From: Cupriavidus necator
Lineage (GTDB): Bacteria > Pseudomonadota > Gammaproteobacteria > Burkholderiales > Burkholderiaceae
DNA length: 64,000 nucleotides
Direction of reading: 5' to 3'
Assembly: GCF_013141915.1 (NCBI RefSeq)
Contig: NZ_SROX01000004.1
Location: forward strand, 248,001 to 312,000
Part shown: in pieces, positions 9,373 through 17,906 of the stretch
Layout of the letters: each line of letters starts with the position of its first letter
Position numbering within the stretch: the stretch's first letter is position 1
Position numbers and translations under genes: made by a program
The notes under the pieces: generated by a model
Told to the model about the DNA's origin: nothing
Seen by the model: only the letters and a program-made list of their open reading frames with translations
The model's database searches: none

Positions 9373-10596
9373 ATGCCAGCCCCAGCCGCCCGAGCCGACT
9401 CCCGCCAGTCCGTCACCGAAACCGCCGCGCGCGGCAGCGCGCTGGAATGGACCCAGCGGCTGGTCGCGTACGACACCACCAGCCGCCATTCCAACCTGGG
9501 CCTGATCGAGTCGGTGCGCGACCATTTCCTGGCCAAGGGGCTGAAGCCGCATCTGAGCTACAACCCGCAGCAGGACAAGGCCAACCTGTTCGTCACCGTG
9601 CCGGCGGCCAATGGCGCAACCAATGGCGGCATCGTGCTGTCGGGCCATACCGACGTGGTGCCGGTGGACGGACAGGCCTGGACCACCGACCCGTTCAAGC
9701 CGGTGGTGCGCGACGGCAAGCTGTACGGCCGCGGCACCTGCGACATGAAAGGCTTTATCGGCACCAGCCTGTCGCTGCTGCCGGCCATCCTCGATGCCAG
9801 GCTGCGCGAGCCGGTGCACTACGCGCTGTCGTTCGACGAAGAGATCGGCTGCATGGGCGCCCCTTACCTGCTGGCTGAACTGCGCGAGCGCGGCGTGACC
9901 CCGGGCGGCTGCATCGTCGGCGAACCGACCAGCATGCGCGTGATCGTCGCGCACAAGGGCATCAACGCCTACCGCTGCTGCGTGAAAGGCCAGGCGGCGC
10001 ATTCGTCGCTGACGCCGCGCGGCGTCAATGCGATCGAATACGCCGCGCGCCTGATCTGCTTCATCCGCGACATCGCCGACGAGTTCAAGGCCAACGGCCC
10101 CTACGACCAGGCCTTCGACGTGCCCTACACCACCGCGCAGACCGGCACTATCCAGGGCGGCATTGCGCTGAACACGATCCCGGCGCTGTGCGAGTTCGTG
10201 TTCGAGTTCCGCAACCTGCCCGGCGTCGATCCGGAAGCGATCTACGCGCGCATCCAGCGCTATGCCAACGACGTGCTGCTGCCGAAGATGCGCGCTGAGC
10301 ATGCCGATGCCGACCTGACGCTGAGCAAGATCGCCGCCGCGCCATCGCTCGACGTCGCCGAGCAGGAAGCCATTACGCAGCTGGTGCGCGCGCTGACCGC
10401 CGACCGCGACACCAACAAGGTTGCCTATGGCACCGAGGCCGGGCTGTTCCAGCGCGCGGGCATTCCGGCGGTGGTGTGCGGGCCCGGCGATATCCAGCAG
10501 GCGCACAAGCCGGACGAGTTCGTGGCGCTGGAGCAGCTGGCTGCGTGCGAGGCGTTCCTGCACAAGGTGGTGGACAGCCTGCGGGTAGCGGCCTGA
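9373..10596 (+). CDS. argE: Acetylornithine deacetylase (M20A peptidase family)
   Basis: A zinc-dependent hydrolase of 407 residues that removes the acetyl group from N-acetylornithine in arginine biosynthesis. Visible family motifs are SGHTDVVPVDG (metal His and catalytic Asp), YGRGTCDMKG (bridging Asp), SFDEEIGCMGAP (catalytic Glu and metal Glu) and the C-terminal GPGDIQQAHKPDEFV (metal His). These are characteristic of ArgE rather than other M20 members. It is a single gene between mfd and an unrelated M20D hydrolase. A palindromic repeat lies 18 bp after its stop. Confidence 0.88.
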   Translation: MPAPAARADSRQSVTETAARGSALEWTQRLVAYDTTSRHSNLGLIESVRDHFLAKGLKPHLSYNPQQDKANLFVTVPAANGATNGGIVLSGHTDVVPVDGQAWTTDPFKPVVRDGKLYGRGTCDMKGFIGTSLSLLPAILDARLREPVHYALSFDEEIGCMGAPYLLAELRERGVTPGGCIVGEPTSMRVIVAHKGINAYRCCVKGQAAHSSLTPRGVNAIEYAARLICFIRDIADEFKANGPYDQAFDVPYTTAQTGTIQGGIALNTIPALCEFVFEFRNLPGVDPEAIYARIQRYANDVLLPKMRAEHADADLTLSKIAAAPSLDVAEQEAITQLVRALTADRDTNKVAYGTEAGLFQRAGIPAVVCGPGDIQQAHKPDEFVALEQLAACEAFLHKVVDSLRVAA

Positions 10597-10614
10597 CCTT
10601 CACCAGTTGGCTCG

Positions 10615-10644
10615 CTCCCCTCTCCCGCTTGCGGGAGAGGGGAG
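10615..10644. repeat. Dispersed intergenic palindrome, copy 1
   Basis: A perfect inverted repeat with 14 bp arms (CTCCCCTCTCCCGC and its complement) and a 2-base TT loop, between argE and the amidohydrolase gene. The same core occurs at 50419-50444 and 50517-50542, and a decayed relative at 27002-27025. It could be a REP-type element and may also stop or pause transcription after argE. Confidence 0.8.
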
Positions 10645-10733
10645 AAACCACTGAGCTTTCCTCGGCCGCATGCATTCTGCAGCGCGCCACTACACCGCCA
10701 GCATTAAACCAACAACAACGAAGGAGATCCTGC

Positions 10734-12113
10734 ATGGCTGCACGTCGCACCGCATCGCGTTCCACCTCCCGCTTCGCCCTCGCCGGCCTGGCCCTGGCCG
10801 CCGGCCTGCTCTGCCACACCGCTCTGGCGCAGGCCCCGGCGGCACCCCCCGGCGCCGATGCGCTGCATGCCCAGATCGAAACCCGCGCCAAGGCGGTGGA
10901 AAAGCAGCTGATCGCCTGGCGCCGCGATATCCACCAGCATCCGGAACTGGGCAACTACGAGACCCGGACGGCCAAGCTGGTGGCGGACCACCTGCGCAAG
11001 CTGGGCATGGAGGTCAAGACCGGCGTGGCCAAGACCGGCGTGGTGGGCCTGCTCAAGGGTGGCAAGCCCGGCCCGGTGGTGGCGCTGCGCGCCGATATGG
11101 ACGCGCTGCCGGTGAAGGAGCGCGTCGACGTGCCGTTTGCCTCCAAGGCCAAGGGCCAGTACCTGGGCAAGGAAGTGGATGTGATGCACGCCTGCGGCCA
11201 TGACACGCATGTGGCGATTCTCTTGGCCACGGCCGAAGTGCTGGCCGGCATGAAGGACCAGTTGCCCGGCACCGTCAAGTTCATCTTCCAGCCGGCCGAG
11301 GAAAGCCCGGCCGATTTCGAGCCCAACGGCTCGAACATGTGGGGCGCCAAGCAAATGGTATCGGAGGGCGTGCTGGACAATCCCAAGGTCGATGCCATCT
11401 TCGGCCTGCACGTCAGCAGCGGCATCGAATCGGGCAAGCTGGGCTGGCGCAGCGGCGCCTCGATGGCGGCGGCCGACCAGTTCTGGATCGACGTCAAGGG
11501 CCGCCAGACGCACGGCGCGCGGCCGTGGGGCGGGATCGACCCGATCGTGGTGGCATCGCAGATCGTGCTGGGCCTGCAGACCATCCAGAGCCGGCAGGTC
11601 AATGCCATGCTGGAGCCGTCGGTGATCACCGTGGGCACCTTCCACGGCGGCAACCGCATGAACATCGTGCCGGAGAAGGTAGAGATGATGGGCACCATCC
11701 GCACCTATGACGAAGGCATGAAGAAGGATATCCATGCCCGCATGAAGCGCACCACCGAGGCCATTGCCTCCAGCGCCGGGGCCGAAGCCAGCTTCCGCGT
11801 GGTCGAGCTGTACAACGCCACCGTCAACCAGCCGGCCCTGACCGAGCAGATGGCGCCGACGCTGCGGCGCGTGGCCGGCGAGGGCAACTGGATGATCACC
11901 CCCAAGGCCACCGCATCCGAGGACTTTTCGTTTTACCAGGAGAAGGTGCCCGGCTTGTTCTTCAATCTCGGCGTGACGCCCAAGGGGCAGGACGTGACCA
12001 CGGCGCCGTCGAATCACTCGCCGGAGTTCTATGTGGATGAGCCGGCGCTGATCAACGGCGTGCGCGCGTTGTCCAGCCTGACTGTGGACTACATGGTGAT
12101 GGCGCAGCGCTGA
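10734..12113 (+). CDS. Exported M20D amidohydrolase (hippurate hydrolase-like)
   Basis: A predicted periplasmic metallo-amidohydrolase of 459 residues. The N-terminus is a signal peptide: basic MAARRTASRSTSR, a hydrophobic stretch, and cleavage after ALA-QA at about residue 33. The body shows M20D motifs HQHPELG, ALRADMDALPV, MHACGHDTHVA, QPAEE and the C-terminal SEDFSFY. Family members cleave N-acyl amino acids, hippurate or amide conjugates; substrate cannot be deduced. The start is set by AAGGAGAT a few bases before the ATG at 10734. Most M20D proteins are cytoplasmic, so export is notable. Confidence 0.85.
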   Translation: MAARRTASRSTSRFALAGLALAAGLLCHTALAQAPAAPPGADALHAQIETRAKAVEKQLIAWRRDIHQHPELGNYETRTAKLVADHLRKLGMEVKTGVAKTGVVGLLKGGKPGPVVALRADMDALPVKERVDVPFASKAKGQYLGKEVDVMHACGHDTHVAILLATAEVLAGMKDQLPGTVKFIFQPAEESPADFEPNGSNMWGAKQMVSEGVLDNPKVDAIFGLHVSSGIESGKLGWRSGASMAAADQFWIDVKGRQTHGARPWGGIDPIVVASQIVLGLQTIQSRQVNAMLEPSVITVGTFHGGNRMNIVPEKVEMMGTIRTYDEGMKKDIHARMKRTTEAIASSAGAEASFRVVELYNATVNQPALTEQMAPTLRRVAGEGNWMITPKATASEDFSFYQEKVPGLFFNLGVTPKGQDVTTAPSNHSPEFYVDEPALINGVRALSSLTVDYMVMAQR

Positions 12114-12230
12114 CCGGGTTCGCCCGGGGGCGCCACGGGGGGCTACAATAGTGCTTTTGCCGCGTTGCAGCGCCCCGCCTTGCCGGCCACGCCGGCACAC
12201 GCCCCCGGCCTCGCCCGATTCCCGTTCGTC

Positions 12231-13085
12231 ATGCCCCTGATCCTGCAGAGCCTCGCCCCGCTTTCCCCCGCCGACCTCGACACCGCCCGCACCCTGGCCC
12301 GCGCCAGCGCACTGGTGCCGCGCAGCGACACCGTGGCCGTGGCCGAAGACTGCGCGCCGCTGACGCCGGCGCTGCGCGACGCGCTCGACGATTTCTGCGG
12401 CCCGCGCGCGATCGACTGGGCGGTGGTGCCGGCCGGGCGCAAATTGTCCGACTTCCGCCTGGTGGCGATGGACATGGACTCGACCCTGATCACGATCGAG
12501 TGCATCGACGAGATCGCCGACTTCTGCGGCCTCAAGGCCGAGGTTTCCGCCATCACCGAAGCCGCCATGCGCGGCGAGATCACCGATTTCAACGAAAGCC
12601 TGCGTCGCCGCGTGGCGCTGCTGAAGGGGCTCGACGCCGCCGTGCTGGACCGCGTCTACGCCGAACGCCTGCGGCTGTCGCCGGGCGCCGAGCGCATGCT
12701 GCAGGCGGTGCAGGCGCTGGGCCTGAAGACGCTGCTGGTATCCGGCGGCTTCGTGCACTTCACCGACCAGCTCAAGCCGCGCCTGAAGCTTGATTTCACC
12801 CGCGCCAACACGCTCGAGATCGTCGACGGCAAGCTGACCGGCAACGTGGTCGGCGAGATCGTCAACGCTGACGTCAAGGCCCGCACCGTGCAGGAAGTCT
12901 GCGCGCAGATCGGCGCCACGCCGGACCAGGCCATCGTCATGGGCGATGGCTCGAACGACCTGAAGATGATGGCCGTGGCCGGCCTGTCGGTGGCGTTCCG
13001 CGCCAAGCCGGTGGTGCGCGCGCAGGCCAGCGTCGCGTTCAACCACGTCGGGCTGGACGGCCTGCTGGCGCTGTTCCCGCACTGA
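12231..13085 (+). CDS. serB: Phosphoserine phosphatase SerB
   Basis: Catalyses the last step of serine biosynthesis, phosphoserine to serine. This is a HAD-superfamily enzyme of 284 residues: motif I is DMDST at 81-85 with nucleophile Asp81, motif II is VSGGF, and motif III/IV is GDGSNDLKM. An N-terminal regulatory-like region of about 75 residues precedes the catalytic domain, as in other SerB proteins. The ATG at 12231 is preferred over an upstream in-frame start at 12165. A TACAAT hexamer at 12144-12149 is a plausible -10. Confidence 0.92.
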   Translation: MPLILQSLAPLSPADLDTARTLARASALVPRSDTVAVAEDCAPLTPALRDALDDFCGPRAIDWAVVPAGRKLSDFRLVAMDMDSTLITIECIDEIADFCGLKAEVSAITEAAMRGEITDFNESLRRRVALLKGLDAAVLDRVYAERLRLSPGAERMLQAVQALGLKTLLVSGGFVHFTDQLKPRLKLDFTRANTLEIVDGKLTGNVVGEIVNADVKARTVQEVCAQIGATPDQAIVMGDGSNDLKMMAVAGLSVAFRAKPVVRAQASVAFNHVGLDGLLALFPH

Positions 13086-13233
13086 TTCGCCGCCGCGGCC
13101 GGCACCCATCACTGGCCGGCTGAATCCGCCCGCCCGGGCGGCACCCGATCGCTTGCAACCCTCGCCGGCGTAAGCCCGACTCTCCAAACTGATGTGAAAC
13201 CGGGGCGTCGCCCCGCGTGGCGCTTGCATAGTC

Positions 13234-13257
13234 AAATGCGAATCATTATTATTAATG
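13234..13257. promoter_or_regulatory. Fur box upstream of the DUF3325-DUF3649-PepSY operon
   Basis: The AT-rich stretch AAATGCGAATCATTATTATT stands out in GC-rich surroundings and fits the beta-proteobacterial Fur box (imperfect AATGATAATNATT arrays next to GCGAAT). It lies 25-45 bp before the first ATG, where Fur-Fe would block transcription. This suggests iron-starvation induction of the three genes that follow. Confidence 0.75.
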
Positions 13258-13280
13258 TTTCGTTGAACTGACATTGCCCC

Positions 13281-13568
13281 ATGCAAGTACTGGCCGTCCT
13301 TCTCGGCCTGGCTGCGGCAGCGTGCCTGTACCTGGCCGCGCCCAACCAGGTGTTGCTGCCGCCCGGCACCCTGACCCGGCCGCGGCTGGCGGGCTGGCTG
13401 GGGCTGGCCCTTACCTGCGTCAGCACATGGCTGTGGACCATGACCGACGGCTGGCCGGTGGCGCTCGCCGCCAGCCTGGTCACGGTGCCGTGCGCGCTGT
13501 CGGTGTGGCCGTTCATCGGCACCTATGCGGCGCGCCGTCGCCGCGGCGCGCGGGAGCAGCGGGCATGA
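13281..13568 (+). CDS. DUF3325 family small membrane protein
   Basis: A 95-residue inner-membrane protein with about three hydrophobic segments (near residues 1-20, 34-52 and 60-80) and a basic C-terminal tail (RRRRGAR). It resembles DUF3325 proteins, which are encoded next to PepSY membrane proteins and siderophore receptors. Biochemical function is unknown. It is the first gene after the Fur box and its stop overlaps the next start (ATGA), so the trio is translationally coupled. Confidence 0.65.
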   Translation: MQVLAVLLGLAAAACLYLAAPNQVLLPPGTLTRPRLAGWLGLALTCVSTWLWTMTDGWPVALAASLVTVPCALSVWPFIGTYAARRRRGAREQRA

Positions 13569-13876
13569 GCGCGGACACATCCGGCATGGGCACCAAATGG
13601 CTGGCCGGCGCGCTGCTCGGGCTGCCGCTGGCTGTGGTCCTGTGCACGCTGTCGATCCTGGGCCTGCCCGGCGGCTGGGAGACCGGCATCGTCGCCGCCG
13701 TGACCGCGTGCCTGCCGCTGTGGGTCGCCATCCTCAGCGCCAGCCTGCTGTTCCGTTCCAGCCGCAGCGCGTGGCTGTGGCTGGGCGGCGCCAACCTGCT
13801 GGGCTTCGGCGCGCTATGGCTGCTGCGCCTGGCTGGCCTGGCGCCGGCCGCACTGGCCGCCGTGCCCGCCTCCTGA
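13565..13876 (+). CDS. DUF3649 family small membrane protein
   Basis: A 103-residue inner-membrane protein with hydrophobic segments at about 12-32, 41-60 and 68-95. The LAGALLGLPLAVVLC and LPLWVAILSASLLFRSSR stretches fit DUF3649, another small family found with iron uptake genes. The start ATG at 13565 overlaps the previous stop by four bases. It is followed 7 bp later by the PepSY gene. Role unknown; presumed to act with its two neighbours in iron acquisition. Confidence 0.65.
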   Translation: MSADTSGMGTKWLAGALLGLPLAVVLCTLSILGLPGGWETGIVAAVTACLPLWVAILSASLLFRSSRSAWLWLGGANLLGFGALWLLRLAGLAPAALAAVPAS

Positions 13877-13883
13877 GACCATC

Positions 13884-15530
13884 ATGAAAACCGCAACCCT
13901 GCGCCTGTACCAGACGCTGCATACCTGGGTCGGCCTGATGGCCGGCTGGGCCCTGTTTATCGCCTTCTTTGCCGGGGCGGTCACCGTGTTCCACCACGAG
14001 CTGCACGTCTGGCAGTCGCCGTCGCGGCTCAAGGGCAGCGCGCCGGTCGAGGCCAGCGCCGATCCGGCCGCGGTCGACCGCTTCATGCAGAAGCTGGTCG
14101 CGATCCACCCCGAGGCCGCGGCCAGTGCCTACGTGATCATGCCGTCGGAGGGCGAGCCGAATCTCTCCGCCTACTGGCAGGACAAGGCCGGCGAGTGGCA
14201 GATGACCACCGATGCGCGCCTGGCCGGCAATGCCGCGATGCAGCGCGACACCTCGCGCGACCACGTCATGGGGGAACTGTCGGCCTTCCTGAACAGCCTG
14301 CACTACTCGCTCGGCATCCCGGTCGGCGGCATTTATTTCATGGGCGCGATCTCGGTGCTGTACGGGCTGGCGCTGGTATCCGGTGTGCTGCTGCACCTGC
14401 CGCGACTGAAGAAAGACCTGTTCGCGGTGCGCCCCGGGCGCAATCTGAAGCGCTTCTGGATGGACACCCACAATGTGCTGGGCCTGTTCAGCCTGCCCTT
14501 CCACCTGGTCTTTGCCATCACCGGCGCGCTGTTCTGCCTGTCGCTGGTGCTGATGATGGTATTCAACACGCTGACCTTCGACGGACGCCTGTTCGAGGCG
14601 GTGCCGCGTGCCACCACCGCGGTGCCTGAAGTGGCCGCCGCGGGCCGCGCGGTGCCGACCCTGCCGACCGCCACGCTGCTGCGGATCGCGCGCGAACACG
14701 GCGGCGAGCGCTTCACGCCGGAATCGTTCCGCTTCCAGCGCTACGGCGACGCCAACGCCGTGGTCGAAGTGCGCGGCACCAGCACGCGCGCGCTCGGCAA
14801 CCTCGGTTCGGTCGGCATCCATGCCGCCAGCGGCGAACCCAATGCCGGCCAGCTGACGGCCAACCAGACCGCCGGCGCGCGCGACAGCAACCACGGTCTC
14901 TACAGCGCGCTGTACGCGCTGCATTTCGGCACCTTCGGCGAGCTGCCGGTGCGGCTGGTCTACCTGCTTGCCGGGCTGGCCGGCGCCTTCCTGTTCTATT
15001 CGGGCAACCTGCTGTGGATCGAGTCGCGGCGCAAGCTGCGCCAGGCCGGGCAGCCGCGGGTGCACCGCTTGCTGGCGCAGGCTACCGTGGGCGTGTGCAT
15101 CGGCTGCTGCATCGGCGTGGCGCTGTGTTTCCCGGCGGCGCTGCTGTGGCCCGAGCAGGCGGTCAGCCAGACCTATTTCACCGCGTTCGGCCTGGCCTGC
15201 GCCTGGGCGCTGCTGCGCGCGCCGGTGCGCGCGGCGGTGGAGCTGCTCTACGCCGCCGCGCTGGCAGCGCTGACAGTGCCACTGTCGAATGCAGTCCTGA
15301 CCGGCGACCACCTGCTGCACAGCATCCCCAGCGGGCATTGGATCATCGCCGGTTTCGACCTCGGCGCGCTCGCGCTGGCGGCGGGCTTTGTCGCCCTGGC
15401 CCGCGCGACCGCGCGGCGCGCCCGCAGCGGGCCGGCGGAGTCGGTCTGGGCCATGCCGCAGACAGCGCGGGCGGTACAGCGAGCCCGGCCCACGGGGGCC
15501 AAGGCGATGTCCGGCACCGACACGCCCTGA
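13884..15530 (+). CDS. PepSY-associated transmembrane protein (iron-regulated)
   Basis: A 548-residue integral membrane protein. It begins with the typical PepSY_TM start (LYQTLHTWVGLMAGWALFIAFFAGAVTVFHHEL), has large periplasmic PepSY regions, a second membrane block around residues 150-175 and 200-230, and further helices in the C-terminal third. Family members are proposed ferric-siderophore or haem reductases or permease partners of TonB-dependent uptake. The Fur box and the two small partner proteins support an iron role. No TonB-dependent receptor or siderophore gene is in the window. Confidence 0.8.
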   Translation: MKTATLRLYQTLHTWVGLMAGWALFIAFFAGAVTVFHHELHVWQSPSRLKGSAPVEASADPAAVDRFMQKLVAIHPEAAASAYVIMPSEGEPNLSAYWQDKAGEWQMTTDARLAGNAAMQRDTSRDHVMGELSAFLNSLHYSLGIPVGGIYFMGAISVLYGLALVSGVLLHLPRLKKDLFAVRPGRNLKRFWMDTHNVLGLFSLPFHLVFAITGALFCLSLVLMMVFNTLTFDGRLFEAVPRATTAVPEVAAAGRAVPTLPTATLLRIAREHGGERFTPESFRFQRYGDANAVVEVRGTSTRALGNLGSVGIHAASGEPNAGQLTANQTAGARDSNHGLYSALYALHFGTFGELPVRLVYLLAGLAGAFLFYSGNLLWIESRRKLRQAGQPRVHRLLAQATVGVCIGCCIGVALCFPAALLWPEQAVSQTYFTAFGLACAWALLRAPVRAAVELLYAAALAALTVPLSNAVLTGDHLLHSIPSGHWIIAGFDLGALALAAGFVALARATARRARSGPAESVWAMPQTARAVQRARPTGAKAMSGTDTP

Positions 15531-15546
15531 AGCACCGCGCCGGCAT

Positions 15547-15580
15547 AATCAAAACGGACGCCGCGGCGTCCGTTTTGATT
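15547..15580. terminator. 34-bp perfect palindrome, bidirectional terminator
   Basis: A perfect palindrome of two 17 bp arms (AATCAAAACGGACGCCG and its complement) lies 17 bp after the PepSY stop. The arms end in A-rich and T-rich flanks, so the RNA hairpin would be followed by TTTTGATT on the plus strand. It is best read as the terminator of the iron operon. Confidence 0.7.
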
Positions 15581-15649
15581 CGCGGGACCGCACCGGTCCG
15601 GCGGCTGCCCTACACTACCTGAGGCCAACCACAGCGAGCCCCGACCATC

Positions 15650-15889
15650 ATGGAACCGACCTTCCACCAGTTTTCAGAACTGTTCGACCAGCTGGGCCTA
15701 CCGTCGGACGAAGCCAGCATCCGCGACTTCATCGGCAGGCACGCGCCACTGCCCGAAACCATCGAACTGGCCGAGGCCGACTTCTGGACGCCAGCCCAGG
15801 CCGCCCTGCTGCGCGATGAGCTGCTCGACGATGCCGACTGGGCCGAAGTCGTCGACCAGCTCAACCTGGCCCTGAGACAGCCAGCCTAG
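15650..15889 (+). CDS. DUF2789 family protein
   Basis: A 79-residue, acidic, soluble protein with the features of DUF2789: an N-terminal FSELFDQLGLPSDEASIRDFI segment and a C-terminal FWTPAQAALLRDELLDDADWAEVVDQLN. Function is unknown for the family. It is a monocistronic gene between the palindromic terminator at 15547 and convergent metC, whose stop lies 14 bp away. Full family length. Confidence 0.8.
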   Translation: MEPTFHQFSELFDQLGLPSDEASIRDFIGRHAPLPETIELAEADFWTPAQAALLRDELLDDADWAEVVDQLNLALRQPA

Positions 15890-15902
15890 CGCCGCGGGCC
15901 GG

Positions 15903-17126
15903 CTACGCGGCCAGCGTGGCGTCCATCGCCTGGCGCAGGTCGGCGATCAGGTCGCGCGTGTCTTCCAGGCCGATATAAAGCCGCACCAGCTCGCCGGTAT
16001 CGTGCCAGCCGGCCGGTGGCCAGGTGCCCGCCGGACGCATGCCCTGGACGTGATACGGCACCGCCAGGCTGTGCGCGCCGCCCCACGACCAGCCGATGGC
16101 GAACAGCCGCAACGCCTCGACGAAGGCATCCACCTGCTGGCGGGTATGGCGCTCGCGCAGGATGATGGCAAACAGCCCGCTGGCGCCGGTGAATTCGCGC
16201 CGCCAGTTGGCATGCCCCGGGCAGTCCGGCAGCGCGGGATGCAGCACGCGCGCAACCTCCGGCCGCTGGCGCAGCCATTCGGCCACCTCGCGCGCGGCGC
16301 GGTCGTGGGCCGCCAGGCGCACCGGCAGGCTCGGCAGCGCGCGCAGCACCAGGTGGCAGTCGTCGGCGGACACGCCCCAGCCCATCAGCATGCGGGCGCG
16401 CTTGAGGCGTCCGTGCAGGCCGTCGTCGCAGGTCAGCACCGCGCCCATCAGCACGTCGCTGCCGCCGGACTGGTACTTGGTCAGCGCCTGCACCGAGATG
16501 TCGATGCCTTGTTCGAACGGGCGGAAATAGATGCCGGCCGACCAGGTATTGTCGATTGCAGTCAGCACGCCGCGCGCGCGCGCCGCGGCAACGATGGCGC
16601 CGCAGTCGGGCACTTCCATTGTCACCGAGCCGGGCGACTCCATCCAGGTCAGGCGCGTGTTGGGCTGGATCAGCGCGGGCACCGCCGCGGCGTCCATCGG
16701 GTCGTAGTAGCGCACGGTAACGCCGAAGTCTCGCGCCAGCCACTCGCCGTGGTCGCGGTTGGGGCCGTAGACGTTATGCGGCACCAGCACGTCGTCGCCG
16801 CTCTTCAGCAGCGCGAAGTACACCAGCGAGATCGCCGCCAGGCCCGAGGGCTGCAGCAACGTATGGCGCGCGCCCTCGATCAATGCCAGGTGCTGGCACA
16901 GCGCCTCGCTGGTCGGGGTCGCATGCAGGCCGTAGCGCCAGTAGGTGGTGGCCCCGTCGCCATGCGCGCGCAGCTCGGCGAGGTTGCGGAACACCACGGT
17001 CGAGCCGCGGTGCGTGGCCGGGGAGAACGACGCAAAGCCGGGGGCGATGTCCAGCTCGGGCTGGACTGCAACGGTCTGCAGGTAATGGGCGGGGGCTGCG
17101 GGCTTGTCGGATGGCGAATCGGACAC
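15903..17126 (-). CDS. metC: Cystathionine beta-lyase
   Basis: PLP enzyme of 407 residues that splits cystathionine to homocysteine, pyruvate and ammonia in methionine synthesis. The PLP-binding lysine is in ALTKYQSGGSDVLMGA. Other hallmarks are the YWRYG active-site loop, LQPSGLAAISL and IDNTWSAGIYFRPFEQGIDIS. Cys/Met metabolism PLP enzymes overlap in function, but these features match the MetC group. A longer frame reaches 17243, but the GTG at 17126 follows AAGGAA at good spacing and gives a normal N-terminus. Confidence 0.88.
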   Translation of the reverse strand: MSDSPSDKPAAPAHYLQTVAVQPELDIAPGFASFSPATHRGSTVVFRNLAELRAHGDGATTYWRYGLHATPTSEALCQHLALIEGARHTLLQPSGLAAISLVYFALLKSGDDVLVPHNVYGPNRDHGEWLARDFGVTVRYYDPMDAAAVPALIQPNTRLTWMESPGSVTMEVPDCGAIVAAARARGVLTAIDNTWSAGIYFRPFEQGIDISVQALTKYQSGGSDVLMGAVLTCDDGLHGRLKRARMLMGWGVSADDCHLVLRALPSLPVRLAAHDRAAREVAEWLRQRPEVARVLHPALPDCPGHANWRREFTGASGLFAIILRERHTRQQVDAFVEALRLFAIGWSWGGAHSLAVPYHVQGMRPAGTWPPAGWHDTGELVRLYIGLEDTRDLIADLRQAMDATLAA

Positions 17127-17280
17127 GGCGGTTTCCTTGCTGGCTGCTGGCCGGCCGCGGCGCGCTGCACGGGCGGTATCGGCCCGGCAAACGCGCGGCA
17201 CAGTCAGGCATGAGACGCGATGAGCGTTCGAGCTTACCAGCAAATGCCGCCCGCGCCACCGGGCTGCACCACGAAAGGGC

Positions 17281-17892
17281 TTACCAGCCGGAAATCGACG
17301 ACTTCGGCGGCGGCGGCGCGTAGGTGACGCCGCTGTTGGGCGTCATGTCGAACGGAGGAATCACCAGCATGCCCAGCGGGCGGATGAAGAACGGCAACAC
17401 GATGGCGGGATTGAACGCATCGGTCCAGGTGCCGCGCACGGCGCCGCTGGCATCGATGGTGCCTTCCCAGTTGCCCGATACCCGGGTGCCGTCGTCGGAC
17501 TCTTCCATCAGGAAGGCGCCGTCCTCCCACTCGCCCGCCAGCAGGCGCACCCCGGCGCCACGGCCGCTGTACTCGCCGCGCACGCTGTCGCGCTCGTCGG
17601 GCTTGGGGCCCAGGCGCAGGCGCACCGGCTGGTCGCCGACCTTGCCGACATAGACCGGCAGCGACGCGTACTCGGGCCGCGGTGCCAGCGCCCTGGCGGC
17701 GCCGGTCGACAGCGTCGCGCCGCGGCGGGCCTCGCCGTCGCGGATAGCCTGGTTCAGGCCCAGCGCTTCAGCACCAGCGGCGGCATTCACCGGGCCGGTC
17801 GACAGCTCGGTGGCCGGCGCCGCCTGCGCCGCGCCCGCCAGGGCGAGCACGGCGGCGGCGCCAAGCGTCGTGCAGAGGTCCGTCAAGGCCAC
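17281..17892 (-). CDS. Exported protein of unknown function
   Basis: About 203 residues with a clear signal peptide (LGAAAVLALAGAAQA, cleavage before APATEL). The mature part has a beta-rich repeat-like middle (YVGKVGDQPVRLRLGPKPDE, GEYSGRG, GNWEGTIDASGAVRGTWTD) reminiscent of periplasmic lipocalin-like or lysozyme-inhibitor-type barrels, and a Pro-rich tail (YAPPPPKSS). I do not recognise a family. The start is uncertain: GTG at 17892 fits the signal peptide, while upstream codons would overlap the bktB 3' end. It follows bktB on the same strand and may share its transcript. Confidence 0.6.
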   Translation of the reverse strand: MALTDLCTTLGAAAVLALAGAAQAAPATELSTGPVNAAAGAEALGLNQAIRDGEARRGATLSTGAARALAPRPEYASLPVYVGKVGDQPVRLRLGPKPDERDSVRGEYSGRGAGVRLLAGEWEDGAFLMEESDDGTRVSGNWEGTIDASGAVRGTWTDAFNPAIVLPFFIRPLGMLVIPPFDMTPNSGVTYAPPPPKSSISGW

Positions 17893-17906
17893 GCGCAAGG
17901 CAATGC

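Noticed and set aside
10704..13580. A 958-codon minus-strand open frame across the amidohydrolase and serB
   Set aside because: Antisense shadow with no recognisable motif; both plus-strand genes are well-supported families.
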